Of a stretch of 8,708 nt of DNA, positions 1 to 7,362 are shown piece after piece. The notes under the pieces are model-generated. The model saw nothing but the letters and a program-made list of their open reading frames with translations, was not told the DNA's origin and did not search any database. The translations under genes and the position numbers were made by a program. The DNA comes from Candidatus Zhuqueibacterota bacterium 4484_188 (GTDB lineage: Bacteria > Calditrichota > Calditrichia > RBG-13-44-9), in the NCBI GenBank assembly GCA_002049825.1, contig MVCZ01000013.1, forward strand, positions 1-8,708. Reading direction: 5' to 3'. The number at the start of each line of letters is the position of its first letter. Position 1 is the stretch's first letter.

Positions 1-1282
1 TCAACAGCATTTCATATTTATCCTGAATTGCATCCAGGCAGCGGGCGTTTACTTCCTGAAAAACTTCCTGGATACGCTCTCGGTCAGCGAAAGCAATTTG
101 GTCCTGGACAAATGCTTCTACCTCCAGCGAAGCAAAAAATTGCTGTTTTTTCTGATCGAGCACAACCATGCCTTTTTCTTCTTTTTCATTGAGAAACAAA
201 TCGATATACGATCGAGCACAACCATGCCTTTTTCTTCTTTTTCATTGAGAAACAAATCGATATACTCGGTAAAATAACGACACAGGCTAAGCAGGAGCGC
301 GGAGGCATTCTGAGTCAACGTTTTGCCTCGTGAGAAGAATTCCGAAAGCGCCTCCAAAGTATCATTGGAAATAGTGTCAATACCATGGTAACGGTGAATT
401 TGTCCCAGGTCTTTCAAAATTTTCAGCACGTTTAGCACCGCTTCGCGCTTGTTCTCATCGTCCGGGCGCTGGTGCAGTGCATCCAGGCTCGATTTCAATT
501 CATTGGTCAGGCTTTCAATTTCATGAATAATATAATCGCGCAGGGGCTGCTGCCGGAAGTGTTTCCAGCTTACAGAATATCTTAAATAAAACCGGGTCGT
601 TTCGCGACAATTGTACCAGACTGTGGGAAAATTCATCAATTCGGGTGTAAAAATTCTGAATGTATTCTTCCAACCCATCGCCTTTTAGGGGTAGCTGGTA
701 AAGAGATTTTAAAAGACGGGTTTCATTCCCGAGTTCAGCAACTTCCTGGTAGGGCTTCAGTAAGTCCTCAATATTTTCGGGTTTTTCACATCTGCTCAGG
801 AAATAGTCAATCTGGTTTTGCTTTTCCGCCTCCAGCGTTTCGCAGCAACGGGCTACTCGTTGTTTAATTTCCGTATGAATAAAATCAATTAGCGAAAAAG
901 ATACTGCCTTTTCTTCGAGCTTTTCTCCGGTTAATTGATCGAGGACATTCTTTTCCCAGTCCGATTCGCTTGCCAATTCATTAAACAGGTTCAGAAAATC
1001 CCGTGCATTTTCTGCAGTCTGGTCCAGCACATTTTCCGGCGGATAATCTTTGATGTGATCCATTAAATCGGAAAAGAATATCGACAAGTCGCTGGTTCCG
1101 GGAAGCCGGGCAATATCTTCGATACGCGCCAGCGGGTTTTCGCCCTCTCGGAGAAAAGCAATAAAACGATTGAGCTTTTCCCGTAAGGAGCCACTTAAAC
1201 TTTCATTCCCCTGTTTTTCAATTATTTCCAGCAGAAAAATGAAAGAAAATGTTTCGAAATCGACAGGCTGAGAAATTTTCAT
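1..1282 (-). pseudogene. Disrupted, partial gene for a Hpt-like (FimL/ChpA N-terminal-like) chemosensory protein
   Basis: The gene starts at ATG 1282, 21 nt after the MCP stop, with only a weak ribosome binding site. The first frame codes for 253 residues and stops at 521. Homology-like continuity then moves to the next frame (about 550 to 210) and, after the 56-bp duplication, returns to the first frame (about 209 to 2), open at the window edge. The stitched product is all-helical and acidic. It has two segments that begin D-F/Y-I..EI, as Hpt domains often do (near 895 and 538). The second has LKILKDLG where an active Hpt has HTLKG, so the phospho-histidine is missing. From its place after a PilJ-like gene I infer the degenerate N-terminus of a ChpA/PilL-type CheA, or a FimL-like protein; the kinase core would lie beyond position 1. 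If either indel is a sequencing error the gene may be intact. No direct family match could be made. Confidence 0.6.
154..265. repeat. Perfect 56-bp tandem duplication
   Basis: Positions 154-209 and 210-265 are identical over all 56 bases, starting GATCGAGCAC and ending TCGATATAC. The copies lie head to tail with no spacer. The flanking bases differ (T153 versus C209; T266 versus G210), so the unit is exactly 56 bp. Since 56 is not a multiple of three, it shifts the frame of the minus-strand gene. One copy fits the protein (…LFLNEKEEKGMVVLD…); reading on into the other copy in the same frame gives lysine-rich nonsense and a stop near 118. Confidence 0.97.
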
Positions 1283-1303
1283 ATAAATACCCGTTTCTTA
1301 TAT

Positions 1304-3160
1304 TCAATTCTGTTTTTCGGTAACCATTCCCATTTCGCTCCGGATATGACGACCGGGAAGCCTGAATTTGGAAACCGCCACACTGAGAATGCGCGACAGC
1401 TTTGCCATTTCCTCGGATAGCATTTTGGATTTCTTTGCCCCGGCAGCCGTTTCCTGGGCAATCGTATCGATGCGTTCCATCGCATTGGCAATGTTGGAAC
1501 TGGTTTTGGTCTGGTGCTGGAAGGCGCCTGAAATTTCGTTAATCAGTTTCGCCGACTCCTGCACCATTTCCAGGATTTCTTTTAGCGCAGCGCCGGCTTC
1601 GTCCACCCGGTTGGTTTCTTTCTCCACTTCGCGGGTGCCGTGTTCCATCGCCGCAACCGCTTCGGAAGTTCCCGCTTGAATACTTTCGATGAGCACGGCA
1701 ATATCTTTGGCAGCCTGGCTGGAGCGTTCCGCCAGGTTTCGCACTTCATCCGCCACCACGGCAAAACCGCGCCCGGCTTCGCTGGCACGGGCTGCTTCGA
1801 TGGTGGCGTTTAAGCCCAACAAGTTGGTGCGGTTGGCAATGTCGCTGATCACCTCCAGAATTTCGCCAATTTCCTGGGAATTTTCGCCCAGTGTGCGCAC
1901 CCGCCGGGCGGTTTCCTGCACCGTTTCGCGAATACGGTGCATCCCCTGGATGGAATTCTTAACAATCTCGGCGCCCTGCCGGGCAACCTCTGCCGCGCGG
2001 GTGGCGGCTTGTGCCGCCTGGGTCGTTCGGTCGTTGGCATATTTTACAATCTCGGCAACATTCTTTACCGCATTGTAGGTCGCTTCTATATCTTTTGCCT
2101 GCTTGTTCGCACCGACCGACATGATCTCGCTGCTCTTTAAAATTTCGTTGGTGGAGTTGGAAATCTGCTCGGAGGCTTTCTGTACGTCACGGATCAGGTT
2201 GCTCAGTTCGGCAATCATCAGGTTGAAAGAATCTGCCAGAGCACCCAGCGTATCGGCAGTTACCTCGGCGGAGACGGTAAAATCGCCATCGGCGGCTGCC
2301 GAAACAATACGCAGTAAATTGGTAATCTGCTTCTGCAACCGGTCACGGTCTGCTTCGGTCTCAATCAACCCTTCCAGTTTTTCCAGCATCAGGTTCAGGG
2401 CATAGGCAATTTTTTCCATTTCGTCGAAGGTTCGGTATTCGTAGCGCAGATGATAATTGCCTTCGGAGACCCGGTTCACAAAACTGACGAACCGGTTTAT
2501 GGGTCGAATCACGATTCTGGAAAGCAGAAAGCTGACCAGAAACGCCAGTATCAAAGCGATAACTGCGTAAAAACTGAAAGGTGTCCAGAAGCCGCCGGCT
2601 TCCCGAAATATTTCCCTTTTATCAACATCCACCTGAACCAGGGCAATTACTTTATGATCGCCATCACGAATGGGGGCAAATGCGCTGTAATAGGTTTTAT
2701 CCTGGTACCGGTAATCTTTTTTCACCTGAATGGTATTTTGCTCAATTACCACAGCCATTTCCGGAAGCAAGGGCAATTTATCCATGAACCTGAACGGAAT
2801 GGTAGTGCTGCAAAAAATCCGGGAGGAATTTTCTCCGGGGACGAGAACACTGACGCGCGCAATTTTAAAATGTTCCGAAGCCTGGTTAAAAACCTGGAAC
2901 TGCCGTCGAAGTTCCGAATCAACACGGTCGTAACCGTCGGACTGCATGGAAACGGCAGTAAGCGACTGTTCAATATCGGCGCTTTGAATGGTGAGTGAGG
3001 TCATTTGGGCTGCCAACCGGATAAACTCAACCGCTTGTCTTTCCAGGCTGTTTTTCTGTTTCGATATTTGCAGATTGGTTACTACAGCAGCAACGATTAA
3101 AAAAATAAGACCGGTAATGCTAAAGAATTTCCAGAGTATGCTGAAACGTGTTTGATTCAT
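1304..3160 (-). CDS. PilJ-like methyl-accepting chemotaxis protein with tandem HAMP domains
   Basis: This is a membrane chemoreceptor of 618 residues that should pass an extracytoplasmic signal to a CheA/CheW complex. A first membrane helix spans about residues 12-29. A periplasmic Cache-like sensor follows (31-192), ending in the typical 'YYSAFAPIRDGDHKVIALVQ' pattern, then a second helix (about 194-216). Two HAMP units follow, about 215-267 and 272-325; the second (AADGDFTVSAEVTADTLGALADS) strongly resembles PilJ. The signalling hairpin tip is clear at about 440-480 (NRTNLLGLNATIEAARASEAGRGF). No C-terminal NWETF-type tether is seen. The ATG at 3160 is preceded by AAAGGAT at a good distance, 16 nt after the CheW stop. 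Gene order (receiver, CheW, MCP, Hpt-like) supports a Pil-Chp-type role in surface or twitching behaviour, which is inference; the ligand is unknown. Confidence 0.93.
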   Translation of the reverse strand: MNQTRFSILWKFFSITGLIFLIVAAVVTNLQISKQKNSLERQAVEFIRLAAQMTSLTIQSADIEQSLTAVSMQSDGYDRVDSELRRQFQVFNQASEHFKIARVSVLVPGENSSRIFCSTTIPFRFMDKLPLLPEMAVVIEQNTIQVKKDYRYQDKTYYSAFAPIRDGDHKVIALVQVDVDKREIFREAGGFWTPFSFYAVIALILAFLVSFLLSRIVIRPINRFVSFVNRVSEGNYHLRYEYRTFDEMEKIAYALNLMLEKLEGLIETEADRDRLQKQITNLLRIVSAAADGDFTVSAEVTADTLGALADSFNLMIAELSNLIRDVQKASEQISNSTNEILKSSEIMSVGANKQAKDIEATYNAVKNVAEIVKYANDRTTQAAQAATRAAEVARQGAEIVKNSIQGMHRIRETVQETARRVRTLGENSQEIGEILEVISDIANRTNLLGLNATIEAARASEAGRGFAVVADEVRNLAERSSQAAKDIAVLIESIQAGTSEAVAAMEHGTREVEKETNRVDEAGAALKEILEMVQESAKLINEISGAFQHQTKTSSNIANAMERIDTIAQETAAGAKKSKMLSEEMAKLSRILSVAVSKFRLPGRHIRSEMGMVTEKQN

Positions 3161-3176
3161 CCCAAATCCTTTTTAA

Positions 3177-3647
3177 TTAGTAATTGTCGGCGCGTAAAGC
3201 GGCAGAAGCAAAAAGCCGGTCAATATCCAACAGGTAAATTTCAGAATTTTTTTCTGTGAGCACCCCGGCAACAAACTCCGCCATTTTTTGCGAAACAACC
3301 CCCCGGGAGGGCTTTAACCGGGTATTATCGATGAAGCGTACTCCCAGAATCCGGTCGGCTAAAATGCCTAAACTGGTATTGTTATTATCCAGAAGAATTA
3401 CCATATCGCTGTTTTGTATTTGTTTTGCTTTCATATCGAGAATAGTGGAAATATCAAGCAGGGTAAAAATGTCGCCGCGCAAGTTAAAAACGCCCAGAAC
3501 AAATTCCGGTGTATTGGGAACAGGGGTAATTCTGGGCAGGGGTATTACCTCGCGCGATTTCAGGATGTCGATACCAAACCACAGCGTGTTAATCTCAATT
3601 ACCGAAATTCGATCGCCGGCAGTGCCCGTTTTCCTTTTTTCACTCAT
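3177..3647 (-). CDS. CheW/PilI-like chemotaxis adaptor
   Basis: This is a small cytoplasmic scaffold of 156 residues that would link the receptor to a CheA-type kinase. The CheW fold signature is clear: REVIPLPRITPVPNTPEFV at residues 32-50, followed by GVFNLRGDI (52-60), where NLRG is the receptor-contact region, then ILADRILGV (95-103) and a final YLLDIDRLF strand-helix. I chose ATG 3647, which lies in an ATGAGTGA overlap with the stop codon of the upstream receiver gene, a usual sign of translational coupling. GGGGTG lies nine bases upstream. A GTG at 3659 would add four residues (MYCC) and is less likely. Length is normal for CheW. The operon position just before a PilJ-like receptor suggests PilI rather than flagellar CheW, but the sequence alone does not decide this. 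Confidence 0.93.
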   Translation of the reverse strand: MSEKRKTGTAGDRISVIEINTLWFGIDILKSREVIPLPRITPVPNTPEFVLGVFNLRGDIFTLLDISTILDMKAKQIQNSDMVILLDNNNTSLGILADRILGVRFIDNTRLKPSRGVVSQKMAEFVAGVLTEKNSEIYLLDIDRLFASAALRADNY

Positions 3648-4029
3648 GCAGCAATACACCCCGATTTCTGTTAATCAACCGGTCGACCGCATCCAGAAGC
3701 TGCTGGGGTTCCACCGGTTTGGCGAGGTATTCATCGGCGCCCTGCAATTTTCCCCAGAAAATATCGCTTTCGTCTTTTCTTCCCGAGAGAAAAATAATCG
3801 GGATATCCCGGGTATACGGGGAACGCTTCAATCGGCGACAAATTTCGTATCCGCTTACGCCCGGCATGACAATATCCAGAACAATCGCATCCGGCTGTTC
3901 CCGTTCGACCAAATCCGGCACCGATTCGGAATTATCCGATTCAATCACTTCGTAATGGCGTGATTTCAGAATTTTATTGGTTAATTTCCTGTCGGTTAAA
4001 CTGTCGTCTACTACCAGAATTTTACTCAT
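3640..4029 (-). CDS. Stand-alone CheY/PilH-like response regulator
   Basis: A single receiver domain of 129 residues with every catalytic position present: acidic pair D8-D9, phospho-acceptor D52 in IVLDIVMPG, switch Ser82 (FLSGR) and Lys104 (LAKPV). The stretch 'DIFWGKLQGADEYLAKPVEP' closely follows the PilH/PilG pattern (D.vWG..QGA..Y..KPV), which classical flagellar CheY lacks. It has no output domain, so it would act by binding a partner or as a phosphate sink, as PilH is thought to do. It starts at ATG 4029, nine bases after the stop of the preceding response regulator gene, with only a weak purine-rich element (GGAAAG) inside the end of that gene; expression probably depends on coupling. 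Its 3' end overlaps the adaptor gene by eight bases. Confidence 0.93.
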   Translation of the reverse strand: MSKILVVDDSLTDRKLTNKILKSRHYEVIESDNSESVPDLVEREQPDAIVLDIVMPGVSGYEICRRLKRSPYTRDIPIIFLSGRKDESDIFWGKLQGADEYLAKPVEPQQLLDAVDRLINRNRGVLLHE

Positions 4030-4038
4030 AATCGGACA

Positions 4039-5394
4039 TCACTTTCCGACAAGTTCTTGAATTTTCCCGATCAATTCCTCATCTTTAAATGGTTTGGGAA
4101 TAAAATCGTCCGCACCCAATTCCTTGGCTTTGCTGGTTTCCCTCGGAGTGTCTTTTGCCGATAACATTACCACCGGAATGTCCTTGCTGGCTTTGATGGC
4201 TTTTAAAATATCCAGACCATTTACATCCGGCAGCATGATATCCAGAATAACAATGTCCGGTTCTTTCTCGTCCAGGTACGCCAGCGCATCCTTTCCGTTT
4301 GCTACCGATACAATATTGTAGTTTTCATTCTCCAGGGCAATTTCCACCATTTTGCGAATCACCACGCTGTCATCAACCACCAGAACCGTTTTCTGTGGAG
4401 CACCTCCGGAAAGCGGCGGTTCCATTTTTTCCGCTTCTACCTCTTCTTCGACGGTTTCTTCGGTTTCCATGGTTTCCAGCATATCTTCCAGCGACTGCTC
4501 TGTTTCGCTCAGTTCCGACTGAAAAATATCGCCTAAGTCAACATCTCCTCCCTTTTTCGCTTCAACCGGCGTTTCAAATTTTCCCTCGGTCTCTTTTCCC
4601 TCAGTCTCATCACTTTTTTCAAAAAAGGATTCGAGCCCTTCCTCAGGTGCCGATTTCTCGCTCAGACCGGTTTCAGGCGAAGATGCGACTGCTTCTTCCC
4701 CGGTGGTTTCTGTGCTTTCTTCTTTTAAGAGATCATTAATCAGGATGTCCAGATCTTCGTCCGTTTCCGGGGTTTTGGGTTCCTCCGGCAGTTCTTTCGA
4801 TTTTTCCTCGGGACGTTCTTCGATTTCCTTTATTTTTTCTAAGCCCGCTTCTATTTCTTCTTCTTCAATTCCCTCTTCCGTGCTTTCTTCAATTTCTTCC
4901 TTTTCTGCTTCCAGGGTAAACTCCTCTTTGCCCGTATCCTGTTCAGCAGCTTTCGCAGCGGGTTCCTCCGATTCACCCAGCTCACCGATCAACTCATCAA
5001 GTTCCGTCGGTTTCTCCGCTGTCTCTGTTTCAGCAACAGGTTCTTCTACCGGAATCTCCGCTTCGGTTTCTTCAGCCTTCGGCTGTTCTTTTTCAACCGC
5101 TTCTTCCGCCGGCGTTTCTTCAGCAACTTCCTCTTCTTCTAAACCAGTGATTTCTTCTAAAGTGGGCGGTGCCGGTTCTTCACCCCCCGCTTTCAGCGGA
5201 GTTAAAAATCCTAATTCACTTAAACGGGTAAACGCTTCTTCAACCTCTTTTTGTTCCAAATCAAGAAAATCTGCTATAGCCGCAGCATCTTTTTTTCCAT
5301 CGGTAGCAAACAGAACCTTCCATTCGGGAATGTGTAATTTTACATCATAAATTTTGTCAGCTAATTGACTACTACGTGCAAAAACCTGGCTCAC
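4039..5394 (-). CDS. Response regulator with N-terminal winged-helix-like domain, long acidic linker and C-terminal receiver
   Basis: This 451-residue protein is the first gene of the operon. Residues about 12-67 look like a small winged-helix module (PEWKVLFATDGKKDAAAIADF... LSELGFLTPL), similar in pattern to domains that follow 'idG..t..eia..l.l....v...l..L...Gfl'. Residues 71-330 are low-complexity and probably disordered; I count 87 Glu in these 260 residues. Residues 335-451 are a full receiver: D341-D342, phospho-acceptor D385 (VILDIMLPD), Ser412 and Lys434 (IPKPF). The start is GTG 5394, set by AAGGAG at 5401-5406 with a six-base spacer. Placement matches pilG, but PilG is a bare receiver, so the N-terminal module and linker are additions. 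Whether the winged-helix part binds DNA or protein is unknown. Confidence 0.9.
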   Translation of the reverse strand: MSQVFARSSQLADKIYDVKLHIPEWKVLFATDGKKDAAAIADFLDLEQKEVEEAFTRLSELGFLTPLKAGGEEPAPPTLEEITGLEEEEVAEETPAEEAVEKEQPKAEETEAEIPVEEPVAETETAEKPTELDELIGELGESEEPAAKAAEQDTGKEEFTLEAEKEEIEESTEEGIEEEEIEAGLEKIKEIEERPEEKSKELPEEPKTPETDEDLDILINDLLKEESTETTGEEAVASSPETGLSEKSAPEEGLESFFEKSDETEGKETEGKFETPVEAKKGGDVDLGDIFQSELSETEQSLEDMLETMETEETVEEEVEAEKMEPPLSGGAPQKTVLVVDDSVVIRKMVEIALENENYNIVSVANGKDALAYLDEKEPDIVILDIMLPDVNGLDILKAIKASKDIPVVMLSAKDTPRETSKAKELGADDFIPKPFKDEELIGKIQELVGK

Positions 5395-5444
5395 AGTGAA
5401 CTCCTTCTTTTATGATATTTATTCATTATGCTCTAATATCAGAA

Positions 5445-5472
5445 TTATCGGAAAAATTGAGTTATAGCTTTA
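5445..5472 (-). promoter_or_regulatory. Candidate sigma-28 (FliA)-like promoter for the chemosensory operon
   Basis: Read on the minus strand, TAAAG (5472-5468) and TCCGATAA (5452-5445) resemble the sigma-28 elements TAAAGTTT and GCCGATAA. The gap between TAAA and the -10 box is 16 bases; the usual value is 15. Transcription would begin near 5438, giving a leader of about 44 bases before GTG 5394. No better sigma-70 pair was found. The region is AT-rich, so a chance match is possible, and the presence of FliA in this organism is unknown. Confidence 0.35.
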
Positions 5473-5637
5473 ATTTTTTTAGACATTTAAATATTAAAGT
5501 CGGAAAAATTTAGCACCATATCATAAAGATGTCAAGTAAAATTCGTGACGGTTCCCTTCAAGCCGCTTACCCTATGGAAATTCAGATGTTGATTGTTCGG
5601 AAAATTAACGAAGTGATCTTCTATTCAGCAGTTCCGG

Positions 5638-5669
5638 GTTACAGAAACCGCTCCGCTGATTTCTGTAAC
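5638..5669. repeat. Perfect 10-bp inverted repeat between divergent genes
   Basis: GTTACAGAAA (5638-5647) and TTTCTGTAAC (5660-5669) are exact reverse complements separated by 12 bases. A possible outer pair, GTGAT (5613-5617) with ATCAC (5671-5675), could extend the structure after an internal loop. No T-run follows on either strand, so it does not look like an intrinsic terminator. It may be a regulator binding site or a leader hairpin for lysS; neither is proven. Confidence 0.6.
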
Positions 5670-5871
5670 AATCACTTAAAGCTACATTATTCCAATACTC
5701 CATTCCGACCATCCGGCAGATTAACAACGCGATCTCCTGAACACCCGCTCCCCTCGCATCGCTTAACCCGTGGAAAACCGTATTATTATTCCCGGTTGTT
5801 TAAATTTGAATTTCTCTTTATTTTTGTTTTCAATTTAGGATGGAAGCCCAATATTTCGGAAAGGAATACCA

Positions 5872-7362
5872 GTGGACGAACTGAATCAACTTAGTTTACA
5901 GCGGCGGGAGAAATTAGTCAAACTGCGGGAAATGGGGATTAATCCCTACCCGTACAAGTTTGACCGCACCCACGTTTCTTCAGACATTATTGAAAATTTT
6001 GACCGTTTAAATGAGCAAGAAGTCTCGGTTGCCGGACGGATTATGTCCAACCGGCGCATGGGAAAAGCCGCCTTCTTTCACATCCAGGACTTTCACGGGC
6101 GGATTCAGATTTACCTGAAAAAAGATGTAGTAGGTGAGCAAAAATTCGAGATGTACAAGCTGCTGGATATCGGCGACACGGTGGGCATCAGCGGGCAGGT
6201 GTTTAAAACCCGCACCGGCGAGGTCAGTATTTACTGCAAAAACATCGAACTGCTCAGCAAATCCCTGCGCCCGCTCCCCATCGTGAAGGAAAAAGAGGTT
6301 GACGGTGAAAAGATTGTTTACGATCCCTTCTCGGACAAAGAACTGCGCTACCGGCAGCGCTACGTAGACCTGATTGTGAACCCGGAAGTGCGGGAGGTAT
6401 TTATCAAGCGCTCCAAAATTGTCACCGCCCTGCGAAATTTCTTAAACCAACGCGGCTACCTGGAGGTGGAAACGCCCATCCTGCAGCCCATTTACGGGGG
6501 GGCAACCGCTCGGCCCTTCGTCACCCACCACAATGCGCTGGACATGAAACTGTACATGCGAATTGCCGACGAACTGTATTTAAAGCGCCTGATCGTGGGC
6601 GGATTCGACGGGGTTTACGAATTTGCCAAAGATTTCCGTAACGAGGGAATCGACCGCTTTCACAACCCCGAGTTTACCCAGATGGAACTGTACGTGGCGT
6701 TTCAGGATTACCTGTGGATGATGAACCTGACCGAAGAGATGATTTCCGGGGTCGCCCGGGAAATCACCGGGGATATGAAAATTGTCTACCGGGAAAACGA
6801 GATCGACCTGACACCCCCTTGGCGCCGATTACCCTTATTTGAAGGGATTAAAGAATACGCCGGCGTGGATATGTCACAGATGGACCGGGAGCAGTTGAAA
6901 GACGCCGCCGAAAACCTGGGCATTGCGGTGGAAGATGCCTGGGGCGCCGGAAAAATTATCGACGAGGTGTTCGGCGAATTTGTGGAGCCGAAGCTGATTC
7001 AACCGACTTTTGTCATCGATTACCCGCTGGAGATGTCGCCGCTGGCAAAGAAGCACCGGGACAACCCCCGGCTGGTGGAACGGTTTGAACCAATCATCGC
7101 CGGGAAGGAAATCGGGAATGCTTTCAGCGAACTGAACGATCCGCTGGATCAGCGCGACCGTTTCGAAGCCCAGATGGAGCTGCGCGCCCTGGGAGACGAG
7201 GAAGCCCAGGTAATGGATGACGATTTCATCCGGGCGCTGGAATACGGCATGCCGCCCACCGCCGGACTGGGCGTGGGCATCGACCGGCTGGTGATGCTGC
7301 TGACCGACTCGCCCTCCATCCGCGACGTAATCTTCTTCCCGCACATGAGAGCGGAGCGGTAG
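5872..7362 (+). CDS. lysS: Lysyl-tRNA synthetase, class II
   Basis: This enzyme charges tRNA-Lys with lysine using ATP in the cytoplasm. The protein has 496 residues, the normal length for the bacterial class II enzyme. An N-terminal OB-fold anticodon-binding domain lies at about residues 51-130 (VSVAGRIMSNRRMGKAAFFH…). The catalytic domain follows: motif 1 around 180-202 (LRNFLNQRGYLEVETP), the lysine-site region 'YGGATARPFVTHHNALDM', motif 2 around 255-274 (FRNEGIDRFHNPEFTQMELY) and motif 3 around 465-492 (GLGVGIDRLVMLL…FFPHMR). The start is GTG 5872, chosen because AAAGGA lies six to seven bases upstream and the product begins in the usual 'LQRREKLVKLREMGINPYP' style. It stands alone, divergent from the chemosensory operon. 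No truncation or missing catalytic motif is visible. Confidence 0.98.
   Translation: MDELNQLSLQRREKLVKLREMGINPYPYKFDRTHVSSDIIENFDRLNEQEVSVAGRIMSNRRMGKAAFFHIQDFHGRIQIYLKKDVVGEQKFEMYKLLDIGDTVGISGQVFKTRTGEVSIYCKNIELLSKSLRPLPIVKEKEVDGEKIVYDPFSDKELRYRQRYVDLIVNPEVREVFIKRSKIVTALRNFLNQRGYLEVETPILQPIYGGATARPFVTHHNALDMKLYMRIADELYLKRLIVGGFDGVYEFAKDFRNEGIDRFHNPEFTQMELYVAFQDYLWMMNLTEEMISGVAREITGDMKIVYRENEIDLTPPWRRLPLFEGIKEYAGVDMSQMDREQLKDAAENLGIAVEDAWGAGKIIDEVFGEFVEPKLIQPTFVIDYPLEMSPLAKKHRDNPRLVERFEPIIAGKEIGNAFSELNDPLDQRDRFEAQMELRALGDEEAQVMDDDFIRALEYGMPPTAGLGVGIDRLVMLLTDSPSIRDVIFFPHMRAER

Larger units (their letters stand above)
5395..5871. other. Divergent intergenic region
   Basis: This stretch of 477 bases separates the leftward chemosensory operon from rightward lysS. 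The first part (to about 5530) is strongly AT-rich and holds the operon's ribosome binding site, a candidate promoter and an 11-base direct repeat (TCGGAAAAATT at 5448-5458 and 5500-5510). The middle contains a perfect inverted repeat (5638-5669). The last 70 bases are T-rich ahead of the lysS ribosome binding site. I see no tRNA, no T-box element and no convincing small gene. Confidence 0.7.

Noticed and set aside
521..552. Programmed +1 frameshift in the Hpt-like gene
   Set aside because: There is no stop codon or known stimulator at the slip site, and the downstream 56-bp duplication would still break the product.
1368..2998. Plus-strand open frames opposite the MCP gene
   Set aside because: They are shadows of a gene with unmistakable receptor motifs and show no start signals or family patterns.
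4703..5350. Ser-rich plus-strand open frame of 215 codons
   Set aside because: It is the antisense shadow of the Glu-rich linker: Glu codons GAA/GAG read as Ser/Phe/Leu codons on the other strand.
5801..5808. TAAATTTG as a Bacteroidota-type -7 promoter box for lysS
   Set aside because: The matching TTG box about 20 bases upstream is missing, and the region is T-rich, so the match is weak.
5700..5871. T-box or lysine riboswitch upstream of lysS
   Set aside because: No TGGNACC-type antiterminator core, no lysine-element motifs and no terminator with T-run were seen.
5529..5894. Plus-strand open frame of 121 codons running into lysS
   Set aside because: It has no clear ribosome binding site, spans the inverted repeat and intergenic region, overlaps the lysS start in another frame, and its translation has no domain-like pattern.
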